In this document: positions 44,540-54,487 of the stretch, one piece after another
How positions within the stretch are numbered: the stretch's first letter is position 1
How the letters are laid out: each line of letters starts with the position of its first letter
Source of the DNA: an uncultured Bacteroidota bacterium
Lineage (GTDB): Bacteria; Bacteroidota; Bacteroidia; Chitinophagales; Chitinophagaceae
DNA length: 64,000 nt
Direction of reading: 5' to 3'
Assembly (NCBI GenBank): GCA_903882805.1
Contig: CAIRYK010000016.1
Location: 1-64,000, forward strand
Position numbers and translations under genes: made by a program
Notes under the pieces: model-generated
Seen by the model: the letters and a program-made list of their open reading frames with translations, nothing else
The model's database searches: none
What the model was told of the DNA's origin: nothing

Positions 44540-44947
44540 AATCACTCGATGGACAAAAGTAACCATATCGGTATTATACCGTACGCCGCCTTCGCTTTTA
44601 ATTGATTTTGGGTGTATAGAAAATCTCTATTACCGTTGTTACAGTTGTCAGTTCCGGGTAAGGTTATAGCTGTATTAAATATTTTAGATTGTTTGATAAT
44701 TATGTTTGTGTTAATGCTTAATAACTTATACCTTAGCTTATTGAATGGTTATCGTGTAATAATGGTGTACTTGTGCTTTGCCAATTGTCTAATTGCTTGT
44801 TAATTTGCAGCAGATAAGTATCGGTTGGCGTATTTATAAATACCCAATAGCAGCCGGGCAAGTGGGGGTATAGCCTAATGTAATGAAAGTTAATCAGGTA
44901 AGTTTGGTTTAAACAGAAATTCATCATTAACAGTAAACACTATAGGT
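44540..44947. other. divergent intergenic region, no gene seen
   Basis: An A/T-rich region of about 400 bp between the DUF3050 gene and the FIST gene. It should hold promoters for both. No match to the promoter consensus with correct spacing was found. Confidence 0.4.
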
Positions 44948-46090
44948 ATGAAGGTTAAGCAACAACATTTCATTCATGGCGCATGGCAGGATGTAAAAAC
45001 CGACGACGGCTTTCATAGCGATCGTTGCCAGTTAGTTCTGGCTTTTGGCAGCGTTTCAGTTATTACAGAAACTGATCATTATACTCACCTGAAAGCCCAG
45101 TATCCTAATGCCGACATAATAATCGCATCGACTGCGGGCGAGATTATAGACGACATGGTTTATGATAACACGCTGGCGGTCACAGCTATTGATCTCGAAA
45201 AGTCGAAAACGAGAAGCTCGGTATTGTCGCTGAGCGCGACCAGAAGCAGTTACGAAACTGGAAAGGAATTAATGCAACAACTTAGCGCCGACGACCTTTC
45301 ATATGTGTTTGTGATAAGCGACGGTACCAAAATAAATGGCAGCGAGTTGGTATCTGGCTTTAACGCCGACAACACCCGGCATATACCTGTTACGGGCGGT
45401 CTTGCCGGCGATGGCGCGCGCTTTCAGGCAACAGTTACCGGACTGAATGCAGCTCCAAGCGAAGGCAATGTAATTGCCATTGGGTTTTACGGAACCAATT
45501 TACGCATCGGACATGGTTCGGTTGGCGGCTGGGATGAGTTTGGGCACGAGCGCGTAGTTACCAAATCAGACAAGAATGTGCTGTATGAGATAGATAACAA
45601 AAGCGCGCTGAGCCTCTACAAGGAATACCTGGGCGATTATGTAAACGAATTGCCGGGATCGGCGCTTTTGTTTCCGCTATCGTTGAAAAAAACTAATGCC
45701 GAAACGGCTGTGGTACGCACTATATTAGCTATCAGCGATGCTGATAACAGTATGACCTTTGCCGGCAATATGCCTGAAGGCAGTAAGGTGCGACTAATGA
45801 AGGCCAACTTTGATAAACTAATAGACGCCTCTTCAAACGCAGCAGAAGGATCGTTTGAGGGAATTAGCGGGCATAAACCAGATTTGGCGATACTGATAAG
45901 CTGTGTGGGTAGAAAACTAATATTGCAACACAGGATAGATGAGGAGGTAGAGGCGGCAAGAGAAATTTTCGGCGACGATGTACCTATTACCGGTTTTTAC
46001 TCCTATGGCGAAATCTCGCCGTTTAAAACTGAAGCTAAATGTGAGCTTCATAACCAGACCATGACCATTACAACCTTTTATGAACTGTAG
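44948..46090 (+). CDS. FIST-domain sensory protein
   Basis: 380 residues. The N-terminal FIST_N domain (VLAFGSVSVIT, ADIIIASTAGEIID) is followed by FIST_C (from about 225, with PLSLKKTNAETAVVRTI and the final ITGFYSYGEISPF...TMTITTFYEL). FIST proteins bind small molecules, thought to be amino acids, and pass the signal to a kinase. It is followed after 18 bp by a hybrid histidine kinase, the standard genetic partner. Cytosolic. Confidence 0.93.
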   Translation: MKVKQQHFIHGAWQDVKTDDGFHSDRCQLVLAFGSVSVITETDHYTHLKAQYPNADIIIASTAGEIIDDMVYDNTLAVTAIDLEKSKTRSSVLSLSATRSSYETGKELMQQLSADDLSYVFVISDGTKINGSELVSGFNADNTRHIPVTGGLAGDGARFQATVTGLNAAPSEGNVIAIGFYGTNLRIGHGSVGGWDEFGHERVVTKSDKNVLYEIDNKSALSLYKEYLGDYVNELPGSALLFPLSLKKTNAETAVVRTILAISDADNSMTFAGNMPEGSKVRLMKANFDKLIDASSNAAEGSFEGISGHKPDLAILISCVGRKLILQHRIDEEVEAAREIFGDDVPITGFYSYGEISPFKTEAKCELHNQTMTITTFYEL

Positions 46091-46108
46091 TGAAAAAAAA
46101 TATTTCAC

Positions 46109-47629
46109 ATGAATTATAATAAGATTTTAGAAAAACAAATAAAAAAGTATTTACCCGCACCTTTAAGAGAGGACCAAGGAATGAATACCTTTTTGGCAGC
46201 TATAAGCGATTATTACGCAAGCTTTGAGCGTGATAAAAAAATTGCCGACCACGCCTTTGCTATAAGCGAAAAAGAATATCTGGAAGTAGTAGAAGACCTC
46301 AGGGCTCAAAACGAACTACGCCAAAAATCGATCCTGCAACTAAAGGAGGCAGTTATGGCGCTCGACACCGGAGCCATGGACAACTTCAACAATACCAATC
46401 AGGACATATTTTATATCATCGACTTCCTGAAGGTGCAAATCGCCAAATCGAAGGAAATTGAAAACTACCTGATTCAGGCAAAAGAGAGCGCCGAAAATGC
46501 ATCGAAAGCTAAAAGCGACTTCTTGTCTGTAATGAGCCACGAGATACGCACGCCGCTCAATGCCATAATAGGCTATATATACCTGCTTAAAAATGAGAAT
46601 CCGCTGCCATCGCAGGTGGAGTACCTGAATATATTGCAGATTTCGGCGCGCAACCTGCTCAGCCTGATTAACGATGTACTTGACTTTAGTAAAATAGAAG
46701 AAGGGAAGATTGTGTTTGCAGAAAGCGATTTCGACATCAGAGAGTTGCTCAACGATGTGAAGCTGGCCAATAAGATAGCCGCACAGGAAAATAACAATAT
46801 GCTCAAGGTAATGTTCGACGAAGACATTCCTCGTTTCCTGAAGGGCGATATCACCCGTATTACTCAGGTGCTCAACAACCTCGTGTCTAACGCTATCAAG
46901 TTTACTAAGCAGGGAAGAGTAACTATAGAGCTCCAACTCAAATCTGTAGTGGGCAATAGCGTTGAAATATCCTTTTCCGTAGCCGATACCGGCATTGGCA
47001 TTAGCGCAGAAAATCAGAAGAACATATTTAATAAATTTACGCAGGCGCACAAGTACATAACCCGCGAATATGGCGGTTCCGGTCTTGGCTTGGCTATCAT
47101 AAAAAACTTGCTGCAACTGATGAACAGCGAGATTTTTGTGGAGAGCACACCCGGAAAAGGGTCGCGTTTTTATTTCTCAATCTGGTTCGACAAAGCAGAA
47201 TTTAAGCCGATTGATGAAAGCAAGGTTGCAGAGCAAAAAGAAGGCTTTGGCGGACTGAAGGTACTGCTGGTAGAGGATCTGGAGTTTAATGCTGTGCTTG
47301 CTGAAAAAATGCTGTCGCGCTGGAACGCTCATGTAACGCTTGCAGCTAACGGAAAAATTGCGGTAGATAAGGTGCGCGCGGAGCATTTCGACCTGATACT
47401 TATGGATGTGCAAATGCCCGTGATGGACGGTCTGACCGCAAGCAAGGAGATTAGGAAATTCAATACAGAAATACCGATCTTCCCGCTAACCGCATCAACG
47501 TCTACCGGGTTGCAGAAAGAATTTGTCGACATTGGCGTGTCCGATTTTATTTTCAAGCCCATCAATCCTGACAATCTTCATCGCACTATATTCAAGCATC
47601 TGGCTAAGGCAAAAAGAGGTGAGGAATAG
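46109..47629 (+). CDS. hybrid histidine kinase / receiver, partner of the FIST protein
   Basis: 506 residues, no membrane segments. An N-terminal helical coiled-coil (about 1-120) is followed by HisKA with phosphoacceptor His144 in SHEIRTPLNAII. The HATPase domain (DTGIGISAENQKNIFNKF, then GGSGLGLAI) comes next, and the C-terminal receiver has Asp433 in LILMDVQMP and a Lys in FKPI. It probably autophosphorylates in response to the FIST protein encoded just upstream. No DNA-binding output is fused. A 13-bp hairpin after the stop likely ends the operon. Confidence 0.95.
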   Translation: MNYNKILEKQIKKYLPAPLREDQGMNTFLAAISDYYASFERDKKIADHAFAISEKEYLEVVEDLRAQNELRQKSILQLKEAVMALDTGAMDNFNNTNQDIFYIIDFLKVQIAKSKEIENYLIQAKESAENASKAKSDFLSVMSHEIRTPLNAIIGYIYLLKNENPLPSQVEYLNILQISARNLLSLINDVLDFSKIEEGKIVFAESDFDIRELLNDVKLANKIAAQENNNMLKVMFDEDIPRFLKGDITRITQVLNNLVSNAIKFTKQGRVTIELQLKSVVGNSVEISFSVADTGIGISAENQKNIFNKFTQAHKYITREYGGSGLGLAIIKNLLQLMNSEIFVESTPGKGSRFYFSIWFDKAEFKPIDESKVAEQKEGFGGLKVLLVEDLEFNAVLAEKMLSRWNAHVTLAANGKIAVDKVRAEHFDLILMDVQMPVMDGLTASKEIRKFNTEIPIFPLTASTSTGLQKEFVDIGVSDFIFKPINPDNLHRTIFKHLAKAKRGEE

Positions 47630-47684
47630 CCGCTAGGCGTAAAATTACCAAACGTATTATCGAAATACAGAAAATAGGATAAGC

Positions 47685-47718
47685 AACTACGGCAACCTGA
47701 TCATGGGTTGCCGTAGTT
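47685..47718 (+). terminator. hairpin terminator of the FIST-kinase operon
   Basis: The perfect 13-bp stem aactacggcaacc / ggttgccgtagtt with an 8-base loop lies 55 bp after the kinase stop. The T-tail is weak, but the stem is very stable. Confidence 0.65.
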
Positions 47719-48335
47719 ATTAATGCGCGATAATAGGCTAACTTGTTTAGGAAATGCCGTTATACCCAATTAACAGGCGGCATCGGATTTGCAGGAACAC
47801 CAATTTATCATCGGCTCTCACAAATGCCACCTCAGTTATTAGCGCCGGTATAAATCACCCTCCTGACTTATCAGGCGCCTCGATTTAATAACTCCCCCTA
47901 GCTACTTCCATTTGCGGAAAATGGCTTTCCATTGTCGTTTTGATGTTCCCCTATAAAAGGTGCAGGTTGCTAATTTTCTTCATGGCGCCCCCCCCCAAAA
48001 AAAAAGTACTTCAAAATCTTTTGGCGCATTTTGTACACCAGGCGTTCTCGCAGAGGATTTGTTAATGCGTTAAATTACACCGACTTAAGTTAGTTAATAA
48101 GCGAAAAGTATATAGTTGGCAGCTCAAAAGAAAGCGATTACCTACCAACTGACTAAAACAAGCAGCGAACCCGGCCTGCACGAATGATGCAATTTTTTTA
48201 TACAATTATGTAATTGCTGAAGCGTTGGTTGCCCTCACCTTTGTGTTCCTACAATTACGGTTTGTAAGTTGAAGTACATTTTTTCGGGATTTCCGGTCAA
48301 AGCAAATTTAATCTCACCTTTTAAAGTTGATTTTT
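47719..48335. other. gene-free region with a C9A9 tract
   Basis: No coding region recognised. A mixed homopolymer tract of nine C followed by nine A lies at about 47988-48005. The promoter of the PDZ gene is at 48214-48243. Confidence 0.5.
48214..48243 (+). promoter_or_regulatory. candidate promoter of the PDZ gene
   Basis: TTG (48214-48216), 19 bases, then CACCTTTG (48236-48243), one mismatch from TAnnTTTG. This leaves a leader of about 85 bases. Confidence 0.45.
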
Positions 48336-48974
48336 ATGAAGAACTTTACAATTGCACTATTCATGGTCTTTTCGGTTTGCAGCATCGATGGCCTGGCACA
48401 GATCAAAGAACCGGTTGTCTGTGTACCGGCAAAACCCCGCAAACCAATTATTCCTCATGCAGAAACTGTTGAAGTCAATAGCGCTGTAAGCCCGGCCGTA
48501 GTGCAGTATACAAAGGGTAGGATTTACGTAAACAACAATCTGGTAGCTACAGCCAAACACCCGTATAACGATAACTATACCGTAAGGATCAACTATACCG
48601 CCCCTCCTGCCATCGTGCCGGAACCGGCAAAAACATATACCACGAACACACCCAGCGCTTTGCTTGGCGTCTATACAATTTATTGTAATGGCGGCGCAAA
48701 AATTGACCACATCATTCCGTGTAGCCCTGCCGATAAAGCAGGCCTACAGGAAGGTGATATCATTACTAAAGTTAACGGCAAGGACATCAACAGCAAAGAA
48801 GAATTGAAGGAAACCATTACCAGCCACAACATAGGCGACAATGTAACCATCACTTATATGCACTATGGCGAGAGCTCAACTACCGATGCCAAACTGGGTG
48901 ATAAAGAAAAAGTAGAGAACAATACAGCATGCATTAAAACAAAAGAATCAGACGGCTGCGCAAGATGCTACTGA
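48336..48974 (+). CDS. secreted PDZ-domain protein
   Basis: 212 residues from the ATG at 48336, which begins a signal peptide (MKNFTIALFMVFSVCSIDGLAQ). A Pro-rich linker is followed by one PDZ domain at about 110-185 (ALLGVYTIYCNGGAKIDHII ... ADKAGLQEGDIITKVNGKDI, then a helix and a final strand). The PDZ is not attached to any protease domain, so it probably acts as a binding or adaptor module in the periplasm. The C-terminus has several Cys (NTACIKTKESDGCARCY) that could bind metal or form disulfides. Confidence 0.85.
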   Translation: MKNFTIALFMVFSVCSIDGLAQIKEPVVCVPAKPRKPIIPHAETVEVNSAVSPAVVQYTKGRIYVNNNLVATAKHPYNDNYTVRINYTAPPAIVPEPAKTYTTNTPSALLGVYTIYCNGGAKIDHIIPCSPADKAGLQEGDIITKVNGKDINSKEELKETITSHNIGDNVTITYMHYGESSTTDAKLGDKEKVENNTACIKTKESDGCARCY

Positions 48975-49044
48975 GTAGGCACCCATATACCACTTTCCAA
49001 TCCGAAAACAAAGCAGGCTGATTAACGCTGAATACAAGTAACGA

Positions 49045-49076
49045 AGGGGCTGCTTTTTTGTAACAGCCCCTATTTT
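49045..49076. terminator. bidirectional terminator between convergent genes
   Basis: The stem aggggctg / cagcccct with a loop of about 11 bases, followed by T-rich sequence on both strands. It sits between the PDZ gene and the convergent heparinase-like gene, abutting the latter's stop codon. Confidence 0.85.
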
Positions 49077-51646
49077 TACTGCACTATTATAAGCTGACTT
49101 GTTTGGGAAATGCCATTCTGATCTATTTTTACAAAATAGGCGCCATTGGGCAGGTGAAGGGGGAACAATTGGCCAGATACCATAGTTCCGGCTACCAATA
49201 ATTGACCAGTGGTAGTAAACACAGCCACTGAAATTCTTTCTGCTGTTACTGAATCCTTAACAATAACAGAAATTCCGTCGCTCGCCGGATTGGGGTATAT
49301 AAGAAAGACTGGTTGTTCTTTTTCTACAATTCCAGTGTTTACAACCCGCCGTACGATCTCTACTTTACACAATCCGGAGGGCAAAATAATCATACTTTTT
49401 ACAACTCCATATGCGTCTGATGTAGCTGAGGTGAATACCGTATTGTTTATTTTTATCTGGTAAGCAGTATTTGGAGCCAGGTCGTGGGCTGCTATCGACA
49501 CAGTTCTGCTCCCGGGCACATTGGTCATCAGGTGGTAGTCGCAGAAGGTATCGCCGGCTGCATAAAAATAATAGAGTGTATTATCCCAATCTACGCCTAT
49601 ACTAAAGTTGTTTTTTTGACCTACGCCACCGCAAACCGAAGGCGACAAACTATCGCCAATTTTTAGGGTATGCAAGAACAACAGGCTGTCTGCAACTACA
49701 TCTGGTCTTACCTCTATTCGCCATTTACCCGGTGTTTGATAGATTGAATCTGGCACAACAGAAGGTGGATAATTGGCGCCGTTTACCCAATATTCGTAAC
49801 CGGCTCCGCCAATCAACGTAGTGTTCGACGCCAATGGTAAAAGTGTACGTATAGCGATATTCCCTTTGCCAAGCGCCATAGTATAATCTTTGCCGGTATA
49901 GGTTTCTATATGGCCGGGCACTGTATTGGTGCGCAGCGGGCCGCTCACCGTAGGCTTATTGGTGAAGTGTAGCAGGAAGCTGGCATCACGCTGTCGGCTG
50001 GCAGTATTGCGCAAATGCACATGGTCGAGTACTATAACATGATCTGGTTTATCGAACAAAACTCTACGCACAAAACGATCCAGTTTGGCAGTATCGTAAG
50101 CCAGCGAGGCGTCGGCTATTGTGTAGCAATAATTGGCGCCGGGAGCATATTTCAGCCATGTTCCACGCTGGTTTTCGGGAGCGAAGATGTCGGCATAGCT
50201 AATAAGCGTCTGGTTGTACTTTTGTCCGCCGTCGTTGCTTATGGGCATTGTTCCGTAGGTATATCGGTCGACGCTATCAAAAACACAAATTGAGTTATGC
50301 GCAATCGTGCGAATGTAATAGTTGTACCAGTGTGTTGAGCCATAAGAGTCGTAGTCGCCTGCATCAATCAGCAATGGCTTGTGTTTGAAAACGCAAAACG
50401 AATTATTATCCCAGTGTTCGTGGTTGTTCTTTTTGCTTGGCGAGTTGAAATGCCATACCAGCGCGCTGCTACTGTCCCATGAGGTGCGGCTTACTACCAG
50501 TCCTTTTTTTACTGCCTGCCAGTCAAGCGGCAAGGTTGGTTTTGTGATAGTAGCTGCCGTAAAATCGAAGTACATCAGTTTGTTGAATACAGGTATGGTC
50601 CAGGTGAGCATGGAAGGCTGGGCATAATACTGCGCAAGCCACAAACTGCGTGGGTCAGAAAATACTGCTGCATGTCGGTATATTACATTGTCGCCGGTTA
50701 CAGCTGTGCCGCCGTCGCCCTGATTGATGCAATTATTATTTGGCTGAATAGTGTGCCAGTATTGATTTATTGAGTTGCGTATCCAGGGCACATCGGCATA
50801 GAAATTCTTGTTTGTGCCGAATTTCATATTATCAAACAGAACAAACTGGTCGGTTAGGCTCCACATAGCATAGGCGCCCGACCAGTTCCAGCCGCCGTCG
50901 TCGCCCCTGTAATAGCTGTAAACAGGAAAAAAATTATTTACCCACTTATTATAAACGCTGTCGAACCATTGTGTTACCGTATCGTTTTCGGCAGGTGAAA
51001 GTCCATCTGCATTGTGCAGCGTTATAGCGTTCTGATTGGCAAAAACGCAGTTGAGATCGTTATGGCTACCCACATAAGCAGTACCTGCCGACGACAGTAT
51101 ATACACATTCATAAACTCGCGGTTGATCTTGTACAAAGACTGTGCAAGTTTTTGGCGTTTGACAACGGGTATGGAATCGTAGCACCAGTCGAGCAGAAGG
51201 TCTCCCGCATTGCTCATATTTCTTATCATGGTTTCCTTTGTGTACCAGTCCATGGCTGCCCAATTTACCGTATCTGCCATCCAGTTGAAGTGGTCGACAA
51301 TGTACAATATGCGTTTTTTCTGCAGGGTGTCCAGCCCTAATTTGTACAACAAAGCCGATATCCTTGTCTGATCGCCAGACCATTTACTCGACCACTGCCA
51401 TGTCCAGATGGTAGTGTCGCTTCCTACCTGATACAGTTGCGGGTCGGTTATCCAGTTGCAGGTATATCGGTACAACAGGTCGTTGTAGGTAGTTGCGCAG
51501 GCGCCCGAACCCATATTTGCCCGCAGCCAGGCAATGCGCGATGAATCTATAAGTATGCGCGGCCTTGCATCGTTTATAACAGGAAAAGTTTGACCATAGC
51601 AATATGCCGATAGAAACAACAAAACAAAAACAATCGCTTTACGCAT
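49076..51646 (-). CDS. heparinase II/III-like polysaccharide lyase with T9SS domain
   Basis: 856 residues with a signal peptide (MRKAIVFVLLFLSAYCYGQ). The N-terminal alpha/alpha-toroid region (RILIDSSRIAWLRANM onward) is followed by the heparinase II/III C-terminal signature NHEHWDNNSFCVFKHKPLLI and, after DAGDYDSYG, AHNSICVFD, which carry the expected His and Asp residues. The C-terminus (IYPNPASDGISVIV ... NGAYFVKIDQNGISQTSQLIIVQ) is a T9SS sorting domain. It likely cleaves an extracellular acidic polysaccharide. The substrate is unknown. It lies next to a secreted arylsulfotransferase-family gene on the same strand. Confidence 0.85.
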   Translation of the reverse strand: MRKAIVFVLLFLSAYCYGQTFPVINDARPRILIDSSRIAWLRANMGSGACATTYNDLLYRYTCNWITDPQLYQVGSDTTIWTWQWSSKWSGDQTRISALLYKLGLDTLQKKRILYIVDHFNWMADTVNWAAMDWYTKETMIRNMSNAGDLLLDWCYDSIPVVKRQKLAQSLYKINREFMNVYILSSAGTAYVGSHNDLNCVFANQNAITLHNADGLSPAENDTVTQWFDSVYNKWVNNFFPVYSYYRGDDGGWNWSGAYAMWSLTDQFVLFDNMKFGTNKNFYADVPWIRNSINQYWHTIQPNNNCINQGDGGTAVTGDNVIYRHAAVFSDPRSLWLAQYYAQPSMLTWTIPVFNKLMYFDFTAATITKPTLPLDWQAVKKGLVVSRTSWDSSSALVWHFNSPSKKNNHEHWDNNSFCVFKHKPLLIDAGDYDSYGSTHWYNYYIRTIAHNSICVFDSVDRYTYGTMPISNDGGQKYNQTLISYADIFAPENQRGTWLKYAPGANYCYTIADASLAYDTAKLDRFVRRVLFDKPDHVIVLDHVHLRNTASRQRDASFLLHFTNKPTVSGPLRTNTVPGHIETYTGKDYTMALGKGNIAIRTLLPLASNTTLIGGAGYEYWVNGANYPPSVVPDSIYQTPGKWRIEVRPDVVADSLLFLHTLKIGDSLSPSVCGGVGQKNNFSIGVDWDNTLYYFYAAGDTFCDYHLMTNVPGSRTVSIAAHDLAPNTAYQIKINNTVFTSATSDAYGVVKSMIILPSGLCKVEIVRRVVNTGIVEKEQPVFLIYPNPASDGISVIVKDSVTAERISVAVFTTTGQLLVAGTMVSGQLFPLHLPNGAYFVKIDQNGISQTSQLIIVQ

Positions 51647-51761
51647 AAACTGTATTTAGTTTGTAAATAATACACAGTAAATATACTGTTGTTTGGCGGC
51701 TGTTGTCGGAATAGGCGGGTAATGGTAGTTGTTTTGGTGATTTTTAAAATAAATATCCCTT

Positions 51762-53423
51762 TTAGCTGACTTTAATAATCATAGTTCGCATGCAGAGGCG
51801 CTCGTTCATGATTTGCAGTAGGTAAACGCCGTTGGTCAGGCGCTCCGGCAATGGTAGGTTTAATGGGCTTCCCTGCCTTAATTGCTGGGGAGGGTATTCA
51901 GCTATTTTGCGGCCATTAATATCGTAAACTGTGATCGTCACATCGTTAAAACTGGTATTAGCCAGAATGCTTAATGACGTTGATACTGGATTGATGATTT
52001 TTATTCGTTCGTTGTTTATTTGCGTTCCGCTCACCTCCGCATCTTGCAAACAGTCATAGGTAAGAGGGTTGATCTCGATAGGCTGTGTAGCGACGAGCGT
52101 ATGCCCAGAGAAACCGGAAAAGCTAGAAGGGTATAAAGTGCAACGAAAAGTAGCGTTTTGAGTTGGGGTTGTCCCCTGTGTTATTGCTCCCGAATTATTT
52201 ACAGGCGCTACATATTTCCAGGCAATGTTTTTTACAGTATCTACTTCAAACAAAGTACCAGACGGCCCCTGACAAATTAATGTATTACCATTTGCGAGCC
52301 GCTGTGCGCCAGAAATATTCATACCATAAAAACTGGTGGGAACCGCTGCCTTGTACTGCCAGCTCCACGTTGCCGGAAGGTAGGGCGCGCCTGCGGGCAG
52401 ACTATAATTGCCGGCTCCGTCAACCGGCGGGTCTATTACATCTACCGTTGAATAGTTGCCATCAGGTCGTCCGCCTCCGTTATTGAAAATCATTATTTTG
52501 CCCGAGTCGGTGAGGCCATTGGCTATCCAGTGGGCATTGTGCTGACCAAACAATTTACGGTTAGTAAGGCTTCCACGCCGGTACACCTCAGGGTTCCCCC
52601 AACGGTATAATAGATCGCCGCCTTTATTGTGGGCGCCGCCGGTATGGCTGGCCGCTTGCGCAGTTGTGGTGTTATGGTCTATTATCCATATTTCATTCAT
52701 GTTATGTACGCTCACCATTATCTGGTCGAGTTGTGGGTTGTAGTCAATAGAGTTGATGTGTAGCCAGTCGGCATTGGTAGTAGGCCCGCCGGTGTAATTC
52801 AGGTCTATGAGTTCCGGATGATTGGCAACTGTATCGAAGCCTAGTTTGGCGGCATCAAAGTCTTGTACTAAATGATCCCATACCTGCCACTCCCATACAA
52901 TATTTGCCGAAGCGCCAGAGGGTTGCAACTCAACAATTTTCTCGCTCCACAACGATGTTCCCAGTAATGCCGGATTGCGACCGGCGGCAACGGCTTCTAC
53001 AGTTGATTTAAGTTCCCAAACTATAGCCAGTATGTTGCCGTTTGGCAGTTGGCATACATCGTGGTGCTGGCATTGGGTTGGTCCCGAAATACTGTAGGAC
53101 CATAGTATAGCGCCACTCCAGTCGTAACGTTCCACTATTCCGCCTGCACCGCCTGCGGTAAATATGGCGTTGTTTTTATTTCCGGGTCGCAATAAAGTCC
53201 CATCGCCAAGCAAATAGACCGACTGACCGGGTTTGTACGCGCTCATCCAAGTATGCACCTGCCGTCCGCATTTATCTATCAGGTAGGTATTGTTTGATGA
53301 TATTGGTGCGAAAAGTACATATCCCTCCTGCGATGCAGGCGTCTGGCTGAAAAAACCTACCGTTTGGGCATGTAGTGCGACGACTGTAAAAAGTAATATC
53401 TGGGTAACAATAAAGCGCTTCAT
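51762..53423 (-). CDS. aryl-sulfate sulfotransferase (ASST)-family protein with T9SS domain
   Basis: 553 residues with a signal peptide (MKRFIVTQILLFTVVALHAQ). The ASST-like beta-propeller is shown by NTYLIDKCGRQVHTW, HHDVCQLPNGNILAIVWE (the His-containing HHD motif and PNGN turn) and WLHINSIDYNPQLDQI. The C-terminal T9SS domain (NDVTITVYDINGRKIAEYPP ... NGVYLLQIMN) directs secretion. Family members transfer sulfate between phenolic compounds using a catalytic His, but many Bacteroidota members are uncharacterised. It lies 115 bp upstream of the heparinase-like gene on the same strand. Confidence 0.85.
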   Translation of the reverse strand: MKRFIVTQILLFTVVALHAQTVGFFSQTPASQEGYVLFAPISSNNTYLIDKCGRQVHTWMSAYKPGQSVYLLGDGTLLRPGNKNNAIFTAGGAGGIVERYDWSGAILWSYSISGPTQCQHHDVCQLPNGNILAIVWELKSTVEAVAAGRNPALLGTSLWSEKIVELQPSGASANIVWEWQVWDHLVQDFDAAKLGFDTVANHPELIDLNYTGGPTTNADWLHINSIDYNPQLDQIMVSVHNMNEIWIIDHNTTTAQAASHTGGAHNKGGDLLYRWGNPEVYRRGSLTNRKLFGQHNAHWIANGLTDSGKIMIFNNGGGRPDGNYSTVDVIDPPVDGAGNYSLPAGAPYLPATWSWQYKAAVPTSFYGMNISGAQRLANGNTLICQGPSGTLFEVDTVKNIAWKYVAPVNNSGAITQGTTPTQNATFRCTLYPSSFSGFSGHTLVATQPIEINPLTYDCLQDAEVSGTQINNERIKIINPVSTSLSILANTSFNDVTITVYDINGRKIAEYPPQQLRQGSPLNLPLPERLTNGVYLLQIMNERLCMRTMIIKVS

Positions 53424-53623
53424 GGGTATATTTACTACCTACGACTACTAATAATCAGATATGTTTAACGGCCGCGCATTTATTTTTTATGTTATCTAAA
53501 CTATTGATTGCAAACACATAGCCTTGGTAATGAATCACAAAATACCCGTGTACTTTATGCTGTAAGCGCGCATAGCAAACAATACAGAGCAATTGTTGTA
53601 AAATCTACTCACCTTTGTAGTAA

Positions 53624-54349
53624 ATGTTACGCCATACCGGACAAAAAAGAAGTTTTAGACATAATCTGCGGCTCGCCGCTCTATTGTGTGTTAATGCCGG
53701 GTTTATCAATGCTGCAGGGTTTATAGCTTTTAAAGCGCTTACTACAAACATTACCGGCCATGCAGCGTTGTTGGCTATTGATATAGCATCTTCCAATTTC
53801 AGATCTGCTCGAATGGCATTGTTGTGGCTATTTTTGTTTTTGGCAGGGGCTTTTTCATCAGCTATGGTAATATCAAAAGTAGGGCGCGACAAAACATCGG
53901 CCTATACCCTACCCATTGTCGTTATTATTATCATTGTATTATTTGTAGCTGTTTTCGGACACGATTATAATCATACATTACCCGAAACTGAGTATTTCGC
54001 CGGTAGTCTGTTGTTTGCCATGGGTATGCAAAACGCACTGGTTACCATGGTTTCCGGGTCAGTGGTGCGCACCACGCATCTCACAGGTATGTTTACCGAT
54101 TTAGGTATTGATATATCGTCGCTGTTCTCGAAAGATGGCGCAGCCCATCATGGACTGAAAAGCCGTATAGCGCTGAGACTCACCATTATTTTTTGTTTTT
54201 TGTTAGGCGGTATTGCCGGGGGTATGGTGTTTATAACGTGGAGTTATAATGCGTTTTACATACCGGTGATGTTATTGATTGTTGCGTTATTTTACGACTA
54301 TTTCAGGGTAAATATAATGCGTATGCTGCCGTCGCGTAGGGCGGAATGA
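53624..54349 (+). CDS. YoaK family (DUF1275) membrane protein
   Basis: 241 residues with six predicted membrane helices (about 15-35, 62-82, 95-115, 122-140, 185-205 and 210-230). The family pattern includes AGFINAAGFIAF with TTNITGHAA near the N-terminus and MGMQNALVTMVSG with VVRTTHLTGMFTDLG in the middle, which are the DUF1275 signatures. The function of this family is unknown, with small-molecule transport suspected. Monocistronic. Confidence 0.9.
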   Translation: MLRHTGQKRSFRHNLRLAALLCVNAGFINAAGFIAFKALTTNITGHAALLAIDIASSNFRSARMALLWLFLFLAGAFSSAMVISKVGRDKTSAYTLPIVVIIIIVLFVAVFGHDYNHTLPETEYFAGSLLFAMGMQNALVTMVSGSVVRTTHLTGMFTDLGIDISSLFSKDGAAHHGLKSRIALRLTIIFCFLLGGIAGGMVFITWSYNAFYIPVMLLIVALFYDYFRVNIMRMLPSRRAE

Positions 54350-54436
54350 GGCGCCGCTAATGCACAATAAAAAATACAGCTAGTAGGCTGCTATTTACTT
54401 CCCCCCCTTCGGTTATTATGTTATCCGAAATACGCT

Positions 54437-54466
54437 TTGCTATTAAAAAGCCCTATTATAAATTTA
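54437..54466 (+). promoter_or_regulatory. promoter of the PKD lipoprotein gene
   Basis: TTG (54437-54439), 19 bases, then TAAATTTA (54459-54466), one mismatch from TAnnTTTG, 21 bp before the ATG at 54488. Confidence 0.55.
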
Positions 54467-54487
54467 CGTAACAAATGATAACTCTTT

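Noticed and set aside
44612-44803. 63-codon hydrophobic open frame upstream of the FIST gene
   Set aside because: A/T-rich non-coding composition and no ribosome-binding context; probably chance.
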